From Adineta steineri (lineage: Eukaryota > Rotifera > Eurotatoria > Adinetida > Adinetidae): a DNA stretch of 64,000 bases. The stretch is from the NCBI GenBank assembly GCA_905250115.1, contig CAJNOI010000188.1:104089-168088 (forward strand), read 5' to 3'. The notes under the pieces were generated by a model. The model had not been told where the DNA came from, ran no database searches, and was given only the letters and a program-made list of their open reading frames with translations. A program made the translations under genes and the position numbers. This document shows positions 11,985 to 23,767 of the stretch, piece by piece (positions within the stretch are counted from its first letter, which is position 1; each line of letters starts with the position of its first letter).

Positions 11985-14900
11985 ATGACCAATATATGTT
12001 TATTATCAACAACAACAACAACTTGTTTCGATTGTTTACCCAATGAACTTATTTTAATAATTTGGGAATATTTAGGTAATGTTGAAGCAATTAGAATATT
12101 TGAATCTATGGAATGTGAACGATATACAAAATTATTAGAAGAATATTATTATAAAAGTGTCAGTTTTCGTCAAACATCATTATCAACTTTTCAACTTTAT
12201 TGTTCTCATTTATTAAACAAAATTCGATTTCATGTAGAAACGTTAAAACTTGGTCATGAATTTGTTTATTCTCAATTACGTCTTTTTACTCAAATGCGTC
12301 CAGGTCAGTACAATTAATATTCATTTGTAACATGTCGACAATTGAAGCTTTAATTTAATTTTTTTCACCTTTTTTAACGTCATTTTATAGAACCAGAGCT
12401 TCTATCGCGAAAAACCATCTTTTTGTGCTAAAAAATGTTTTTTTCAAGCAGAAAAATATAAAAAGTTTGAACAGTACAGTTTTTTTTCTGGAAAACATCT
12501 TTTTCAAAATATGCAAAAACTTTCTCCTTCTTCCTTTTTTATTACCAACTCAAACTTTTTTTCATATCCGGTATGAAAAACAATATAAAAAAGTCCCTAA
12601 ATCAATTCAAATCTTGAAAATCCTTTGATGATGACGAGTGTGGGTGTGTGCCTTTGTTCTCGTATCTTGCGTTCACCCACACCCACACCCACACCCTAGT
12701 ATATGTCTGTTTGAATTGATTGATGTATATTTTAACTGTTTCCAAAGGTTGTACTTTTCTCCGAATTTTCGTCTTTTTGTTCTAGTTACTAGAAGTTTTA
12801 CCGAGAAAAAAAGTCAAACCTATTAAAAAGTTTGGAAACAGACATGAAATTAGCTAAGATTGTTATACTAATTTCATATATGATATAATCTTGTTATATG
12901 AAATCTAATTTTTGATGAAGGAAATTGAAAGTTATTCGCAGAAATTTAGCTTTTTTTTCTCTATAGAAAAAAGAAAGATGTAAAGTGAATTGTAGTTTTG
13001 TGAATAGTTGATATTTACGATGAGTTGGATGATTTAACATATTTGATTCGATCGTTTACATACTTTTTTAATCAAGAGTGTCTGACAGTCTGAGGGAATC
13101 TGAAAATTTCCTAGGGGGAGCGGAGCTTTCCGTAACTCCTCCGATGGTTATGCCACTAATAACGATACTGTTCAAGTTTGCTATATTTTTCGTCCAGAAA
13201 AAGCATATATTAGAGCTAAAAAATAGTTTTTTGCGATAGCAGCACTCGCTCTTTAAATTAATATGAAAAATAGGAAAAAAAAACTTTATTTGGAGGTTGA
13301 ATTAAATGAAGAATACTTGAATGTTATAATCTATAAAACTAATTAAAAGTTTATATAATTCCATTCGTCAACTTACTTTTTCTAACACATTAGTATTTTG
13401 AAAATCTAAATGAAACAATGGAAATAAGAGTATTATTTTCTTATGATCACTGTTATTGTTATTCTCTTTATTTAAAATTTTATAAATATTTATTTAAGTA
13501 GAGATAAGTCAATAAAATTTAGATGAATCTTCTTTTATTTATACTTTGTTGTAATCTTTTAAATTTCATTTTCTTTTTGAACACATTTATATTAGGATAA
13601 TCTTAATATTAAAAAATATAGAGAAATGTTTTATTAACTTTGTTTATTTTTTTCTTAGCTTCTTTATCAGTTATAAAGATGTTTCCAAAGCTACGAAGAA
13701 TTGTATTATACAATATTCCTGAAATGAGTAGTGATGATCTTGAACCATATTTATCAACTATTCCATTTCTTCAACATATAGAAGTTTCGAGATGTTCATT
13801 GACAAAATTATCATCTTTACTATGTTCAAATCTACTTAATCATGACAAAAGTCAACTACAAAGTTGTATTTTTCGTGGTACTTATCAAATGAATGGTGTT
13901 ATTTTGTACGAACCCATTCCATCTTCTTATCAAGTGCAACAATCTCTTATTGATATCCGAATCAATATTCAAGATTTGATTTCATTAAAAAATTTACTTC
14001 AATTTCTTCCGAAACTTTTGAAACTTGGTAAGTTATCAATAATAAATTTTGAATATTAAGAAGAAAATCTGCGTGATATTTCTAAACTACAGTAAATAAA
14101 TAATAGAGGACCTACCAGGAATCAGAACATTAAGATACTTATGAAACTTTTTTTTAAGACTTTTCTAGTGAATCGAAAAAACGTAGTCGATAGGTATTAA
14201 TTCGAAATCTCGAAGGTGTTGGTGTGGATGTGAGTGTGGGTGAAGCAGTGGAAACAATGGAATCTCCAATTCTTTTACAGACACATTTTCATTCACACCC
14301 ACACTCTTATTTCAGTGTAAGAAAATAGACCAATTTCATCGAGATAATTACTTGGAAATTTACGAATCCCAAGTAGAAACTTAATATACTATAATGCTTT
14401 ATTATTTAGAAAGAAAATACCATGAAAGATTAGAATATTTATTTAGATACATTAATTTCGTATGCATTACATTGCGTTCAGTGTTGTAGAACACTATAAA
14501 CAAAACCATTATTCTCCTGCCTATTATAATTTACATTATCATAAATATAAGTTTCTTTTTTGAGAGTTTTCGGGCACAATTCTGGCACCCATAATTTTCT
14601 TGTTACATCACTATTATATATGCTTCAAATATAAATATTTAACGTCTTTGAATTTACAATCTGAAGAATATTCTTTTGTTATAGATGTTCATGTATCCTC
14701 AGATATTACAAATAGTGACAATGATGTGTTTATTTCCTGCATTTGTCCATGTATTTATTTAAGAAAATTAACTTTACGGTAAATAATATCAATAAAGAAC
14801 CATTACATATTCTTATATTTTTGTCTATATTTAGAATATTTGGAACGGTGCAATACTTCACAAGTGTTGTGAACTTTATTCTTTTGTTTCGTAATAGTCT

Positions 14901-16676
14901 TACTCATATAGATCTATCTTTCGTTCATAGAGATTTAGCTTATCATTATTCATTAGTGTATATCGATGGAAATATTCTTTTCGATAAACTTCTAGTTCAT
15001 ATGTCAAAATTAGAAAAAATGAATTTTTACATCGAAACAGCTTGTTATTCTAATCAAGAAACAGCTTTAATTATTAAATCATTTCAAACAGGTAAGTCAA
15101 AAGTATTTAACTTATAACAATCATTTGTCTTTTTACATCCAGTTATGAAATAATTTGTTTTTATTGAGTATTGTCTTTAATTAACATTTTTGGTCACAAG
15201 CATTAGAAAGAATTTTCTTTTGAATCACAAATAATACTGCAAAAGGTTCTTTCGTCATTATGGAGGAAAAAATGCTGTAAAGGGTGTGGGTGGGTGTAAG
15301 TGTAAGTGTGGGTATGGATATTATCTTTATGATTTATGCACACACACGCAATCACCCACCGATGCTCACACGGGCATCCACACCCATATTCTTCTGATCA
15401 AATAATAGTGCGAGAGAAATGTTTCATCGAGATATTCACATAATCATTGTTGATCCAATTTTATTTTTAGAATATTGGCGATCTATGCTGATTGGATGCC
15501 ATTATAATAGATTCAGTCATTGTTATGTAATTTTTTCGTTGCCTTATGTATTTTCTAAATATCTGGTGGTTACGACTGATATAATGAATACACAATTTAA
15601 TCAACCAGAATCTCAACTAAATATTCTAATACCAATGTTGATTAAAAAAAGTCGTGACTTGTATTTACACGTCGAACAAAATGAAACGTTAAGCTCGTCA
15701 TTTATTAGATTTTTAACTCAAGGAAATTATCGAGGTACGTTGTTTGCCATCGTTTTTTATTAATACTTATCTTTATATAACGTAAAATATTTTCTAAATA
15801 TAGGACATACACTTATACTTACACCACGTACATATTATCAATTAGAACAAAATAAAAACTATCTGGTAGAATACTTTTTGAATATAGGACATACACTCGG
15901 ACTTATACCTCGTACATTTTATCAACCAGAACAAAATAAAAATCATCTGATAGAATATGATCAATTCGTATTATTTCCACCCATTCAAAATCATTTAAGT
16001 AAATATATCAGAATTTGTTTCAGTTTTATCCAATGATATCAAATAGAGTAATTGTATTTAAAAGAGTGTTATGATAAACAACAGTCTTCGAAAGAATAAA
16101 AAGAGATTTGTCTTATTGATTTTCATAGAGTGAATTTAGTTGATTTGTAATTGTAAATATTTTTTTTTCATTTGTAAAATTTCTATATATTTTTCAGGGG
16201 AAGAACTTATTAGCACTACAATGACTTGGCTTAATTGGATGCCATATCTACGAATATTGAATATTGATGCACAAATGCTATTGAAACTTGTACCAACAAT
16301 AAATCGTAATGGTACAATCAATCGATTTCCATTCCTTAAAGAACTTATTGTGCGTCAGCTGGACATACCTCTAAATGAAGATACTTTAAGTTTGATTGTT
16401 CAATTAAATACTTCATCATCATTGCGTAACATTCGTATTATAAAATATAAAGAATTGGACTCTCAATCAATCGATAACAATAATTTTGTTTCTAATATTT
16501 GTCAAATCTGTTGTAACATGCATAAATTAGAAACAATGACAATTGTCTTCAAAGATCCACATTCATTATTTGATACCACCATAATAGAAGAACTTGCTGG
16601 TATTGAAAAGAAAAACTGCCAATTGGAATGTATCTATGTTTCTGATAATACTATTCAGTTTTGGCTTGAAAAATAG
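11985..16676 (+). CDS. F-box/leucine-rich repeat-like protein, seven exons
   Basis: Exons: 11985-12303, 13659-14027, an exon ending at 14778, 14835-15091, 15471-15734, 15804-15998 and 16198-16676. Phases agree at all junctions except the start of exon 3, where no AG acceptor is visible between the last in-frame stop (about 14590) and the coding segment. Exon 3 is therefore unresolved and may mark damage. Exon 1 carries the F-box (FDCLPNELILIIWEYLGNVEAI), which would bind Skp1 of an SCF ubiquitin ligase. Later exons encode degenerate leucine-rich strands (FPKLRRIVLYNI, YIDGNILFDKLLVHMSKLEK, PYLRILNIDAQ). Introns 1, 2 and 4 each hold one G/T-rich hairpin. Exon 6 has an in-frame 84-bp tandem duplication. 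Substrate unknown. Confidence 0.75.
12635..12697. repeat. G/T-rich hairpin element, copy 2 (F-box intron 1)
   Basis: Left arm GACGAGTGTGGGTGTGTG and right arm CACCCACACCCACACCCAC flank a loop of about 28 nt. Confidence 0.75.
14212..14311. repeat. G/T-rich hairpin element, copy 3 (F-box intron 2)
   Basis: GGTGTTGGTGTGGATGTGAG and GTGTGGGTG on the left face TTCATTCACACCCACACTC on the right. The left end GAAGGTG fits the recurring CTTGARGGTG terminus. Confidence 0.7.
15277..15391. repeat. G/T-rich hairpin element, copy 4 (F-box intron 4)
   Basis: GGGTGTGGGTGGGTGTAAGT on the left; CACACGCAATCACCCACC and GGGCATCCACACCCATA on the right. It is longer than the other copies and has an interrupted right arm. 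Confidence 0.65.
15804..15971 (+). repeat. 84-bp in-frame tandem duplication in F-box exon 6
   Basis: Two adjacent copies, starting at 15804 and 15888, each begin GACATACACT and run through an encoded (L/P)EQNKN(Y/H)L(V/I)EY. The period is 84 bp (28 codons), with substitutions between copies. Each is directly preceded by AATATAG, so the duplicated unit includes the 3' splice site. Confidence 0.85.
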
Positions 16677-16774
16677 TTTTCTCTAGTTTTCTTATTGTTC
16701 ATATTGATAAATATTATTATTTTGATTTATTAAATAAAACTATATTTACATACAAAATTATCGAATAAACTAAT

Positions 16775-16866
16775 CCAGGTCAAACAAGCGCGATCGTAAA
16801 CGATCCTATTTTTCTCCGAATACAGTCGTATTCAATCGTTTACGTAGTTCGTAATAATCGACCTGG
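16775..16866. repeat. Short inverted-repeat element with CCAGGTC ends
   Basis: Begins CCAGGTC and ends GACCTGG, with an inner CGTAAACGAT/ATCGTTTACG pair. The ends resemble the CCAGGTCGAACAAT border of the dispersed motif found at 17.5, 54.5, 61.9 and 63.1 kb. Confidence 0.6.
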
Positions 16867-17302
16867 GAAACGAACTTAAATATAGAAATTATCATTTTAA
16901 TGTACTAATGCTTTTTTTTCTTTTCAATTTGTGCCTCTAAGATATTATAAATGAATATATATTCTACACACTTTAAATTTCTTCGAACTGAAATCATTAA
17001 ACAAAGAAGAAGCATCTAAGTCAGTATGCCGTGGTGGTTGTGTTGTATCTGTAGGCTTACCTAGTGATAAAATATACATATCAATCGTTCGCAATATTCT
17101 TTTTCTTTAATATATAGAAGATATAAGAATTGACTATAAAATTACATTTGTTTCATTTTCGTCCGTAAAGCCAAATACAAATTGACTAGACCATACTAGA
17201 CGTCATAAAGGACGTACATATATATATATATCACAGGTGAGATGTCTAATATATGATAATACATGTCACATTGTCATATAAAATTTAATTTTTTTTAGAT
17301 TG
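16867..17302. other. Intergenic, possible minus-strand exon remnant
   Basis: On the minus strand, about 16970-17060, a short open stretch reads PTDTTQPPRHTDLDASSLF after a possible AG acceptor. There is no second exon or recognisable family, so I do not call a gene. Confidence 0.25.
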
Positions 17303-17598
17303 CTAGTACCCAGGACAATGGTTCCTGAAGCAGCATTTCATGAATTTCCGGCGAGAACCCTGAGCAAACTCGCCATTTCCGGGCGGAACCCGCCTGGAAA
17401 ATACTAGGAATCCGATAGTGAAGCGGGGTAACCGTATTCAACTGCCGGTTTTGACATGTTCCTGTCGGTTCCGGACCAAACCAGATAAATCCGGCTATTG
17501 GATCCGTTCAATGGGAATACGGCTTCCATGAAATCTCCAAGATACCATGGCACCGACCGTTTCCGTGCAGGATTGTTCGACCCGGGTATACGTTACCT
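17303..17598. mobile_element. GC-rich 0.3-kb insertion with imperfect terminal inverted repeats
   Basis: A compact block far richer in G and C than its surroundings. It starts TACCCAGGACAATGG and ends GGATTGTTCGACCCGGGTA, which pair imperfectly as inverted ends. It is flanked by two copies of a segment of about 35 bp (ATATAAAATTTAATTTTTTT at about 17277 and GATAAAATTTAATTTTGTTT at about 17609), each ending TTTAGATT. Its right border holds one copy of the dispersed CCGTTTCCG..GATTGTTCGACC motif. No frame of note. It lies directly upstream of the micro-membrane gene. Confidence 0.6.
17555..17586 (+). repeat. Dispersed motif copy CCGTTTCCG-N-GATTGTTCGACC
   Basis: GACCGTTTCCGTGCAGGATT followed by GTTCGACCCGG. 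The same motif occurs on the minus strand at about 54492-54521, 61931-61960 and 63087-63118, each time near a member of the micro-membrane gene family. Confidence 0.75.
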
Positions 17599-17638
17599 TA
17601 CATTTTCTGATAAAATTTAATTTTGTTTTAGATTAATT

Positions 17639-17989
17639 ATGGATGCTATGAAGATTCTACTAATATTTTGGTCATTACTGTTAATCAAATGCTACGGATT
17701 TATAATTTATTTTTGCTTTCTGATACTGGTATTAATCGTGTAGTAAGTTTATCACAATGTATAATTACGATAAAAAAACGTTTTTTTAGTTATGGATGTA
17801 AAGCGATTAAATTTATAAAAAAAAGATTTTTAGAATACACAAATCCACTGACCGTCATTCACAACGGAGCCTTTTTTGTGAATGACGGATCAGGTAAGGT
17901 TTATTTACCCATATATATTTATATTTTACCATTTATTTTTAGTGGGGCAACGAAACAATAATTTAACAAAGGATGCACGTATGGAATAA
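17639..17989 (+). CDS. Micro-membrane protein family, member A (unrecognised family)
   Basis: Three exons: 17639-17742, 17790-17893 and 17943-17989, about 84 residues. Exon 1 encodes an N-terminal hydrophobic segment (MDAMKILLIFWSLLLIKCYG and on), either a signal peptide or signal anchor. Exon 2 is 104 nt, as in most sister copies, and holds the family core YTNPLTVIHNGAFF. Exon 3 is a short polar tail. Intron 1 is in phase 2 and intron 2 in phase 1, as in the array at 54-64 kb. No known domain is recognised, so function is unknown. It is far from the array and on the other strand. The GT donors and TTTTTAG acceptors are good. Confidence 0.7.
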
Positions 17990-18009
17990 TTCATGTTGTT
18001 AGTGCGCTT

Positions 18010-18664
18010 TAATTATTCAAATAATTACTCATTTTTCATTTTTATTTTCATTCAAACTATTCAGGTAATTAGCATTTAGTTTCAACTTTTTTCTAATGAG
18101 TATAAATAGTTTAATAAATATTAGATAAGAATTAACTAAATTTAATTTCTAAGAATACTTTTTTAGTATAGTAAAAAAACAAGTAACGCTCGTCTAAGGA
18201 TTCTCTCAGCTCTTTCTCGTATATATGGTGTTCTACAATGCTACGAGACCTTTTGCTTACATAACTTGCAAACACTAACATCAGATTCGTATTCTTCGAT
18301 CCCAAAAACCATTTCGTCAAATTTTATAAAAAAATAGTCCTTTGTCTATAAAAAAGAAGCTTTTTTCAAAAAAATCTTAAAAAATTAACATCAGATTCGA
18401 AGTTCTTTCATCGAAATATCTCCAGAAATGTCTCTTTCTAAAAATCGATTTTCGATGTTTTTTCGACCCTGCGGACACACAATCAATCAGTCAAACAAAC
18501 AATTTATTCTTGCAAGACTTCTTTACGAGAAAGAGAATAAATTGAATATCTTTCTATATGTATATTTGTTTGTAATTTTAGTTGTGTTTGCTTATAATCG
18601 AAATTATCTTAAACAACTAGATAAATATTCTTCTCAATGGGAATGAAATCATTGTCCATCTTTT
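18010..18664 (+). pseudogene. Decayed copy of the dual-specificity phosphatase
   Basis: Similarity to the phosphatase intron and exon 2 at 8.6-9.0 kb is clear: TAATGAGTATAAATAGTTTA near 18095, then TTTTAGTTGTGTTTGCTTAT near 18576, AATCGAAATTATCTTAAACA and the shared 3' flank TTATTCATGAAAATATGTTG. Exon 2 has lost about 80 bp between GCTTAT and AATCG, removing the HHGHSL helix. About 400 bp of unrelated DNA interrupts the intron, and no exon 1 with the CX5R loop is found. The copy is dead. It keeps the tail-to-tail arrangement with the intact eIF3g gene. Confidence 0.82.
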
Positions 18665-18812
18665 TATTCATGAAAATATGTTGAACAAGAGAACGAAGAA
18701 AAAAAAGAAATGAATCGGTGGTGTTGTTGTTATTTATTGATTCTGTGGTTTACTAAAATGTAAAAAAGAAAACAAATAAAATAAAATAAATTTTGTGTTA
18801 ATGTAAAATAAA

Positions 18813-20475
18813 TTACTTTGCCCATTCAACTTTAAGAATTAAATGATCATAACCAAATCCAGATACACATTCAATAGCTTTTTGTGCATCTTTCTTTTCA
18901 TTAAATGTTATAAAAGCAAAACCTTTTGATGTATTATTTGTTTTATCTTTTGCTAAAAATACTCGACTAACAGGACCAAATGGAGTAAATAAATCACGTA
19001 AGTCTTGTTCTTGAGTTTCTTCAGGTAAATTTGTTACTCGAACTGTTGCTTCATCTAGATTAATCACAATAAAAAATTAATTAATTAATTTTTTTTAAGA
19101 ACAAACCTTTTCTCATATCGCTATTTCTACCACCATATGATCCACTACCACCACCACGTGTTGATCCTCCTCTATCACCAGGATAGGCAGTACCTGCACC
19201 AGAACGTTGTACTCTAGCTGAAACCCATTTTCCAGTTGTTGCTTCACCAGAAGTTCCTCCACTTGGTGCATGTTGACCTTGAGATGTTGTATTTGTTGAT
19301 GAAGGTGGAGCATTTTCAGCTAAAATTATTTTAATAATATCATTTAATTCATAATTGAACAATTTAATATATAAAGTTATAAATCTATTCTTTTCGTGAC
19401 ATATGGAATGAATTTATTGACAAACAATTATCTATAGAAAATATTTTCATTGTCTACAAACTTCTATACTTGATATTCTATTTAATTTGATAATCTTCTA
19501 TTCTTTTTTCTTAAATTGTCAGCAGTTAATTATTTAATTTTAAATATCGTACTCAAATTTTTTCAGATAAATATGTAATGCATAACGTTAAAAAGTCAAA
19601 TTCTACTCTTAAATCTGATATTTATAATGAACTACATTGAATGTCTAATATATGTATATCGAAATCTAATAAGAGAGGATCAGAAAACATAGATAAATGC
19701 GAATTATATTTCGATGAAAGATATTTTCATATAATACATAAACTATTTATATCATACTAAAACTATCTTTTAATACTGAATATGTCAAGATAATTTTCAT
19801 TATAATATCTATCATTTAGATTTGTCAAATTCAAATAAAAATTTTTATAATAATACCTGGCTTATCAGTCGATTGATCCATATAAGATTGAAGATTATCT
19901 TTATATGGACATTTAGTTGTCCAATGTTCTCCTTTACATAATCGGCATTGCACTTTTCTTAAAGTTGATACGGCTTCTTTAATAAGTTTTTCTTCATCTT
20001 GTTTATTATCCTTAACAAAACAAAAAAATACGAATTAATTAAAATAAAATTTTTATTTCCCTTTAAACAAACTTCTTTATTTGAAATAAATTGCATTGTT
20101 ATTTCATCATCAACTTTAGTTGTTGCTGTATTAATACCTGGTGGATCACTAGCTGCATTACCAAATTTTTTCCATTTTTTTCGCTCAGCAACAATTGGTA
20201 AAACTTTTAATTTTTGATTTCGATATGTTTTTGTTGTCTAAAATAAAAATATTTAATAAAAAAATAAAATATTTCAATAGATAAATCAATACTTTATAAA
20301 TAGTTCCATTTTCTTCTCGATATTCAATACGAATTGTTTTTCCATCACTTTCATAGACTTCATTAGCTGGTACTAAAAATAAATAATGAAATAAATAAAT
20401 AAAGAATAAATTTCAATTATATAACAAACTTCGTTCATGTTCAACTTGGTGATGCCAATCGCGTTTTGTTGTCAT
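18813..20475 (-). CDS. eif3g: Eukaryotic translation initiation factor 3 subunit G
   Basis: RNA-binding subunit of the eIF3 complex, acting in 40S scanning and re-initiation in the cytoplasm. Exons on the minus strand: 20430-20475, 20293-20372, 20073-20237, 19857-20010, 19107-19319 and 18813-19054. They sum to 900 nt with consistent phases, giving 299 residues. Landmarks in order: an N-terminal eIF3g domain with KWKKFGNAASDPPGINTATT; the zinc-knuckle-like CRLCKGEHWTTKCPYKD; a Gly/Ser/Arg-rich linker; and a C-terminal RRM with RVTNLPEE, the RNP1 sequence KGFAFITF and a VEWAK end. Length is close to the usual size. It faces a dead phosphatase copy; the reverse situation (live phosphatase, dead eIF3g) is at 8.3-9.7 kb. 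Confidence 0.96.
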
Positions 20476-22360
20476 TTTTATTCTCTTAAACTAAAATTAA
20501 TAAAAATATGTATTTAATATTTAGAAATACAAATAGTATTTATTCACAACTGATCCAGACGGATTTCATCATTCTCCGTTGGACTATCATTGGCAACTAA
20601 TCGAAAAATGTATTCTCACCATTTATTTTCTTTTTTACAAAAATATATATATAGATGTCTCTATAAGTCGATTGAGATTTTTTTCATTATAGTTTCTTCT
20701 ATTTTTATTATAGAGCTGTTGGAAATGTTAGACAAAAATTCAAATATGTTTTTTTTATGTCACAATAAAAAAAAGTTACTAAAATATGTTTGAAATTAAA
20801 ATCCTAATTCATTTATAAAAATATTAGATCTCGAAATATTTTTTCAATAATTGATATTTATTTTGAAAGTATAATAATATTCCCTTGACTAATAATGTTT
20901 ATAGAATAACAGCTTAGTATTCAGGTATTTTCGATACAATAAAAACAAAAGATTAATTCATATTGATGAGTTATTTAAATTACATGTGCAAAATGATATA
21001 TGTCTCTTATTTTTAGTAATATTTTACAGATTCTATTATAGTGTAATAGATAAATGCGAAAACTTCAGATTTTATTCGAAAGTTATTTGTATTACAAAAA
21101 GTGTATGAGACAGATGAGTCATTCTAAAACATCTGAACATCAAAATTATAATAATAAATCTTTTCAATGAGCACAATTTCTGTTGACTGTTACTCATCTG
21201 AAAACATTAAGATCGAGTGTAGCTCATTTTTCAATTCTACGCTTTTATTAAGCCTATAGGACAAACATTTTTTGTTATAACTTGATTTCTATTGTTTACT
21301 GCTCAATCAACAGAGTTTTGAGGTGATTGAAATACAGATATGAGTTCTCCGATGTGTATAAAATTTCATGACAATCGGTCTAGCCTTTTAAGAACTATCG
21401 TATAAACGGTCGGACACACAGACCGATTCTGTATGTGTACTAACTTTTTGAGTACACAAAACGTAAAATAACAAATTATTCATCTGTGAGTTTATGGAAT
21501 CATAATTTTATACCGAATATTTTTACGGAACAAAACAAATATCCGAAATTAACATATAGTTTAACTAAAATGTATATTAAATTAAATACTCATAGTAGTA
21601 AATCATATTTGTTTAATAAATATATTCATTAGAGTTCAAATTTAAAAATTCAAGTATGTACTATCCGTTTTTTAACATTTTTCAATCGATGAATATTATG
21701 GAAATAACATTCTTGGTCATGATTGGATTTATGCATTAAATTTTATTTCAAGACATAACAGTTATTGAGATTTCGTCAATCAGAATTTTTAATAGTTTAG
21801 TTGTATAACATGAGAACGAACTATTTCTTTTTATTGGATGACCTTCTTATGTTAAACGTAATATAATTTATCTTTAATTATCTTATTTTTTTCTTTAGTT
21901 CTAAGAAGTGAACTGAGCAACTCTATGGTAGAAATTTTTTTAGTAATATCTAATTCAAAAAGAATTAGAATATTCGAAATCATTCATATTCATAAAGTTT
22001 TAATATAATTTAAATACATACAACTCTTATCAATATTTACAAGAGTTTTAATCACTGAAAACAATTAGAATTATGAGACTTTATGTAGTCTATTGTTTTA
22101 AACGGATAGAATCCGACTTTTTATTTATCTTCGAAAAACTCCCGCAACCAAAGTCGTATGTAATAATTTTTCTTTTTCTCCATTCTTCGTTCGGTGACAC
22201 AGGAAAAGAGTAAATAATTCTTACCATTGACAGTAAGAAAAAATATTGTTGTGTTTATGATTTTCCTTCTTCTTCTCGTTCTCTGCATTTCTTGTAATAG
22301 AAAATATGTAACGTGTTCTATTCATATACATTGGGCATTACTCGATCGTGTAGTAAAAGA
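20476..22360. other. AT-rich intergenic region
   Basis: No gene that I can support. About 21300-21440 contains TTTCATGACAATCGGTCTAG and TCGGACACACAGACCG, a phrasing seen in the tails of degenerate transposable elements, but no protein remnant can be named. A thymine-rich stretch lies before 20800. Confidence 0.4.
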
Positions 22361-23363
22361 ATGAACAATGAAACAACTAAAATCGTTTTCATATCTGGTT
22401 GTGGTGGTGGTTATGATTTATTCGGTGGTTTACCATATTATTTTAAAATAAAATCGTCTAATAATTATGAAACAACACTTATTAACTATACTTTCACTAC
22501 ACGTGAACTTTTATCGAAATATAGTAAACAATTAACAAAACTTCTTTATTGTGTTTCTCCAACAAAAGATATATCATGGTTGACTGATAATACTTATTTT
22601 CCTGAACAACGTTTAGCAAATGAAATTCAAGTACCTATTTATGCAATTCTATGTAATTATAATGAAACTCGTATTGAATTGATCATCGAAGCGTACAGAT
22701 ATTTGATAGATGGACGGACTATTGATGAAATTATTTTAATTGATGGTGGTTCAGATATTTTATTAACAGGCAATGAACAACAATTAGGTAAATATAAGAT
22801 TGATTTGAGAAAATCTTTGTTAAAGATATCATTCTGTAATAGGAACTCCAGATGAAGATATGTCACATGCTCGTGCAATTCAACTATTGTCTTCGAATGA
22901 AGTTAAATCAAAATATATTGCCGTCATTGGTACTAATATTGATTGTGGTCATGGTGTTATTCAATCTGATATTGATGCACGTTTAAATGATCTTTCTTCA
23001 AAAGCTACTTTTACATGGTTGTGGCAATATGAACACGATGAAGATATTCGTCGGTATGTTGATATTGTATCTCGTTGTTGTCCTCGTCATACAATTGTTC
23101 ATAGTCTTATATGTGCTGCATTACAAGGTCATAGAGGATATTATTTACCAGAACATTTACGTGGTCGTATTAGTAAATCAATTGTTCCGCTTACTGAAGC
23201 AACATGTACTTCAACTGGTTATTATTTAGAGGATGTTATGTGTGATAATGTTTACTTAAAAGAATTAAAACCTGAAATGAACTTACACCAGGTGCATGAT
23301 ACTATTTACAAGAATAAAAATCAATCTCAACAAATTATTTGTAGTTCTATTGAACCATCTTAA
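22361..23363 (+). CDS. DUF1152 domain protein
   Basis: Two exons, 22361-22787 and 22843-23363, split by a 55-bp GT-AG intron in phase 1, give 315 residues. The start is the first ATG (MNNETTKIVFISGCGGGYDL); the frame is open further upstream but without an ATG. Typical DUF1152 features are the N-terminal Gly-rich ISGCGGGYDLFGGLP, then EIILIDGGSDILLTGNE, GTPDEDMSHARA and AVIGTNIDCGHGV. The family is mainly bacterial and archaeal, of unknown biochemical role, with a nucleotide-binding-like Gly-rich fold. The sparse phylogenetic distribution suggests horizontal acquisition followed by intron gain; this is inference. No targeting sequence is seen, so it is probably cytosolic. Confidence 0.85.
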
Positions 23364-23518
23364 TCGTCTCGTAGTAAAAAACATTTAAAATGTTTAATAA
23401 TGTAATTTATTTGTCATTTTACGTATGAGAAAATCATATATAATAAAAAAATTAATATTTCGATAACATTTATATATTATTAATGACACAATATCATCCC
23501 TGTGAGATGGAACTGATA

Positions 23519-23595
23519 CGATGATTGAATGGATGTGAGAGCAATAGAAAATACACTTCCACGCTCATAGTTTCACTCTTCATTCAATACAATAT
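23519..23595. repeat. Weak hairpin element, copy 5
   Basis: ATTGAATGGATGTGAGAG on the left and TCACTCTTCATTCAAT on the right pair as an imperfect stem. G/T content is lower than in the other copies. Confidence 0.4.
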
Positions 23596-23767
23596 AAATA
23601 ACTATCGTTAGTGATATGCAATCGAAAAGAAATCTGTATCTTTTTATGATTCCATTGACTATATACATATGAATTTGGTTTCTATTTATTATATATGTTC
23701 AACTTTGTTGAACGGCTTATAAATAAACGAAAACCAGGTGTTTACTGTGAGATTTCAACTGGAAGAT

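Noticed and set aside
12638..12826. Frame with HPHPHPHP repeat
   Set aside because: It is the translation of the C/A-rich hairpin arm within an F-box intron.
21300..21440. Possible transposable element tail
   Set aside because: Phrasing resembles degenerate element ends, but there are no borders, repeats or protein remnants to define it.
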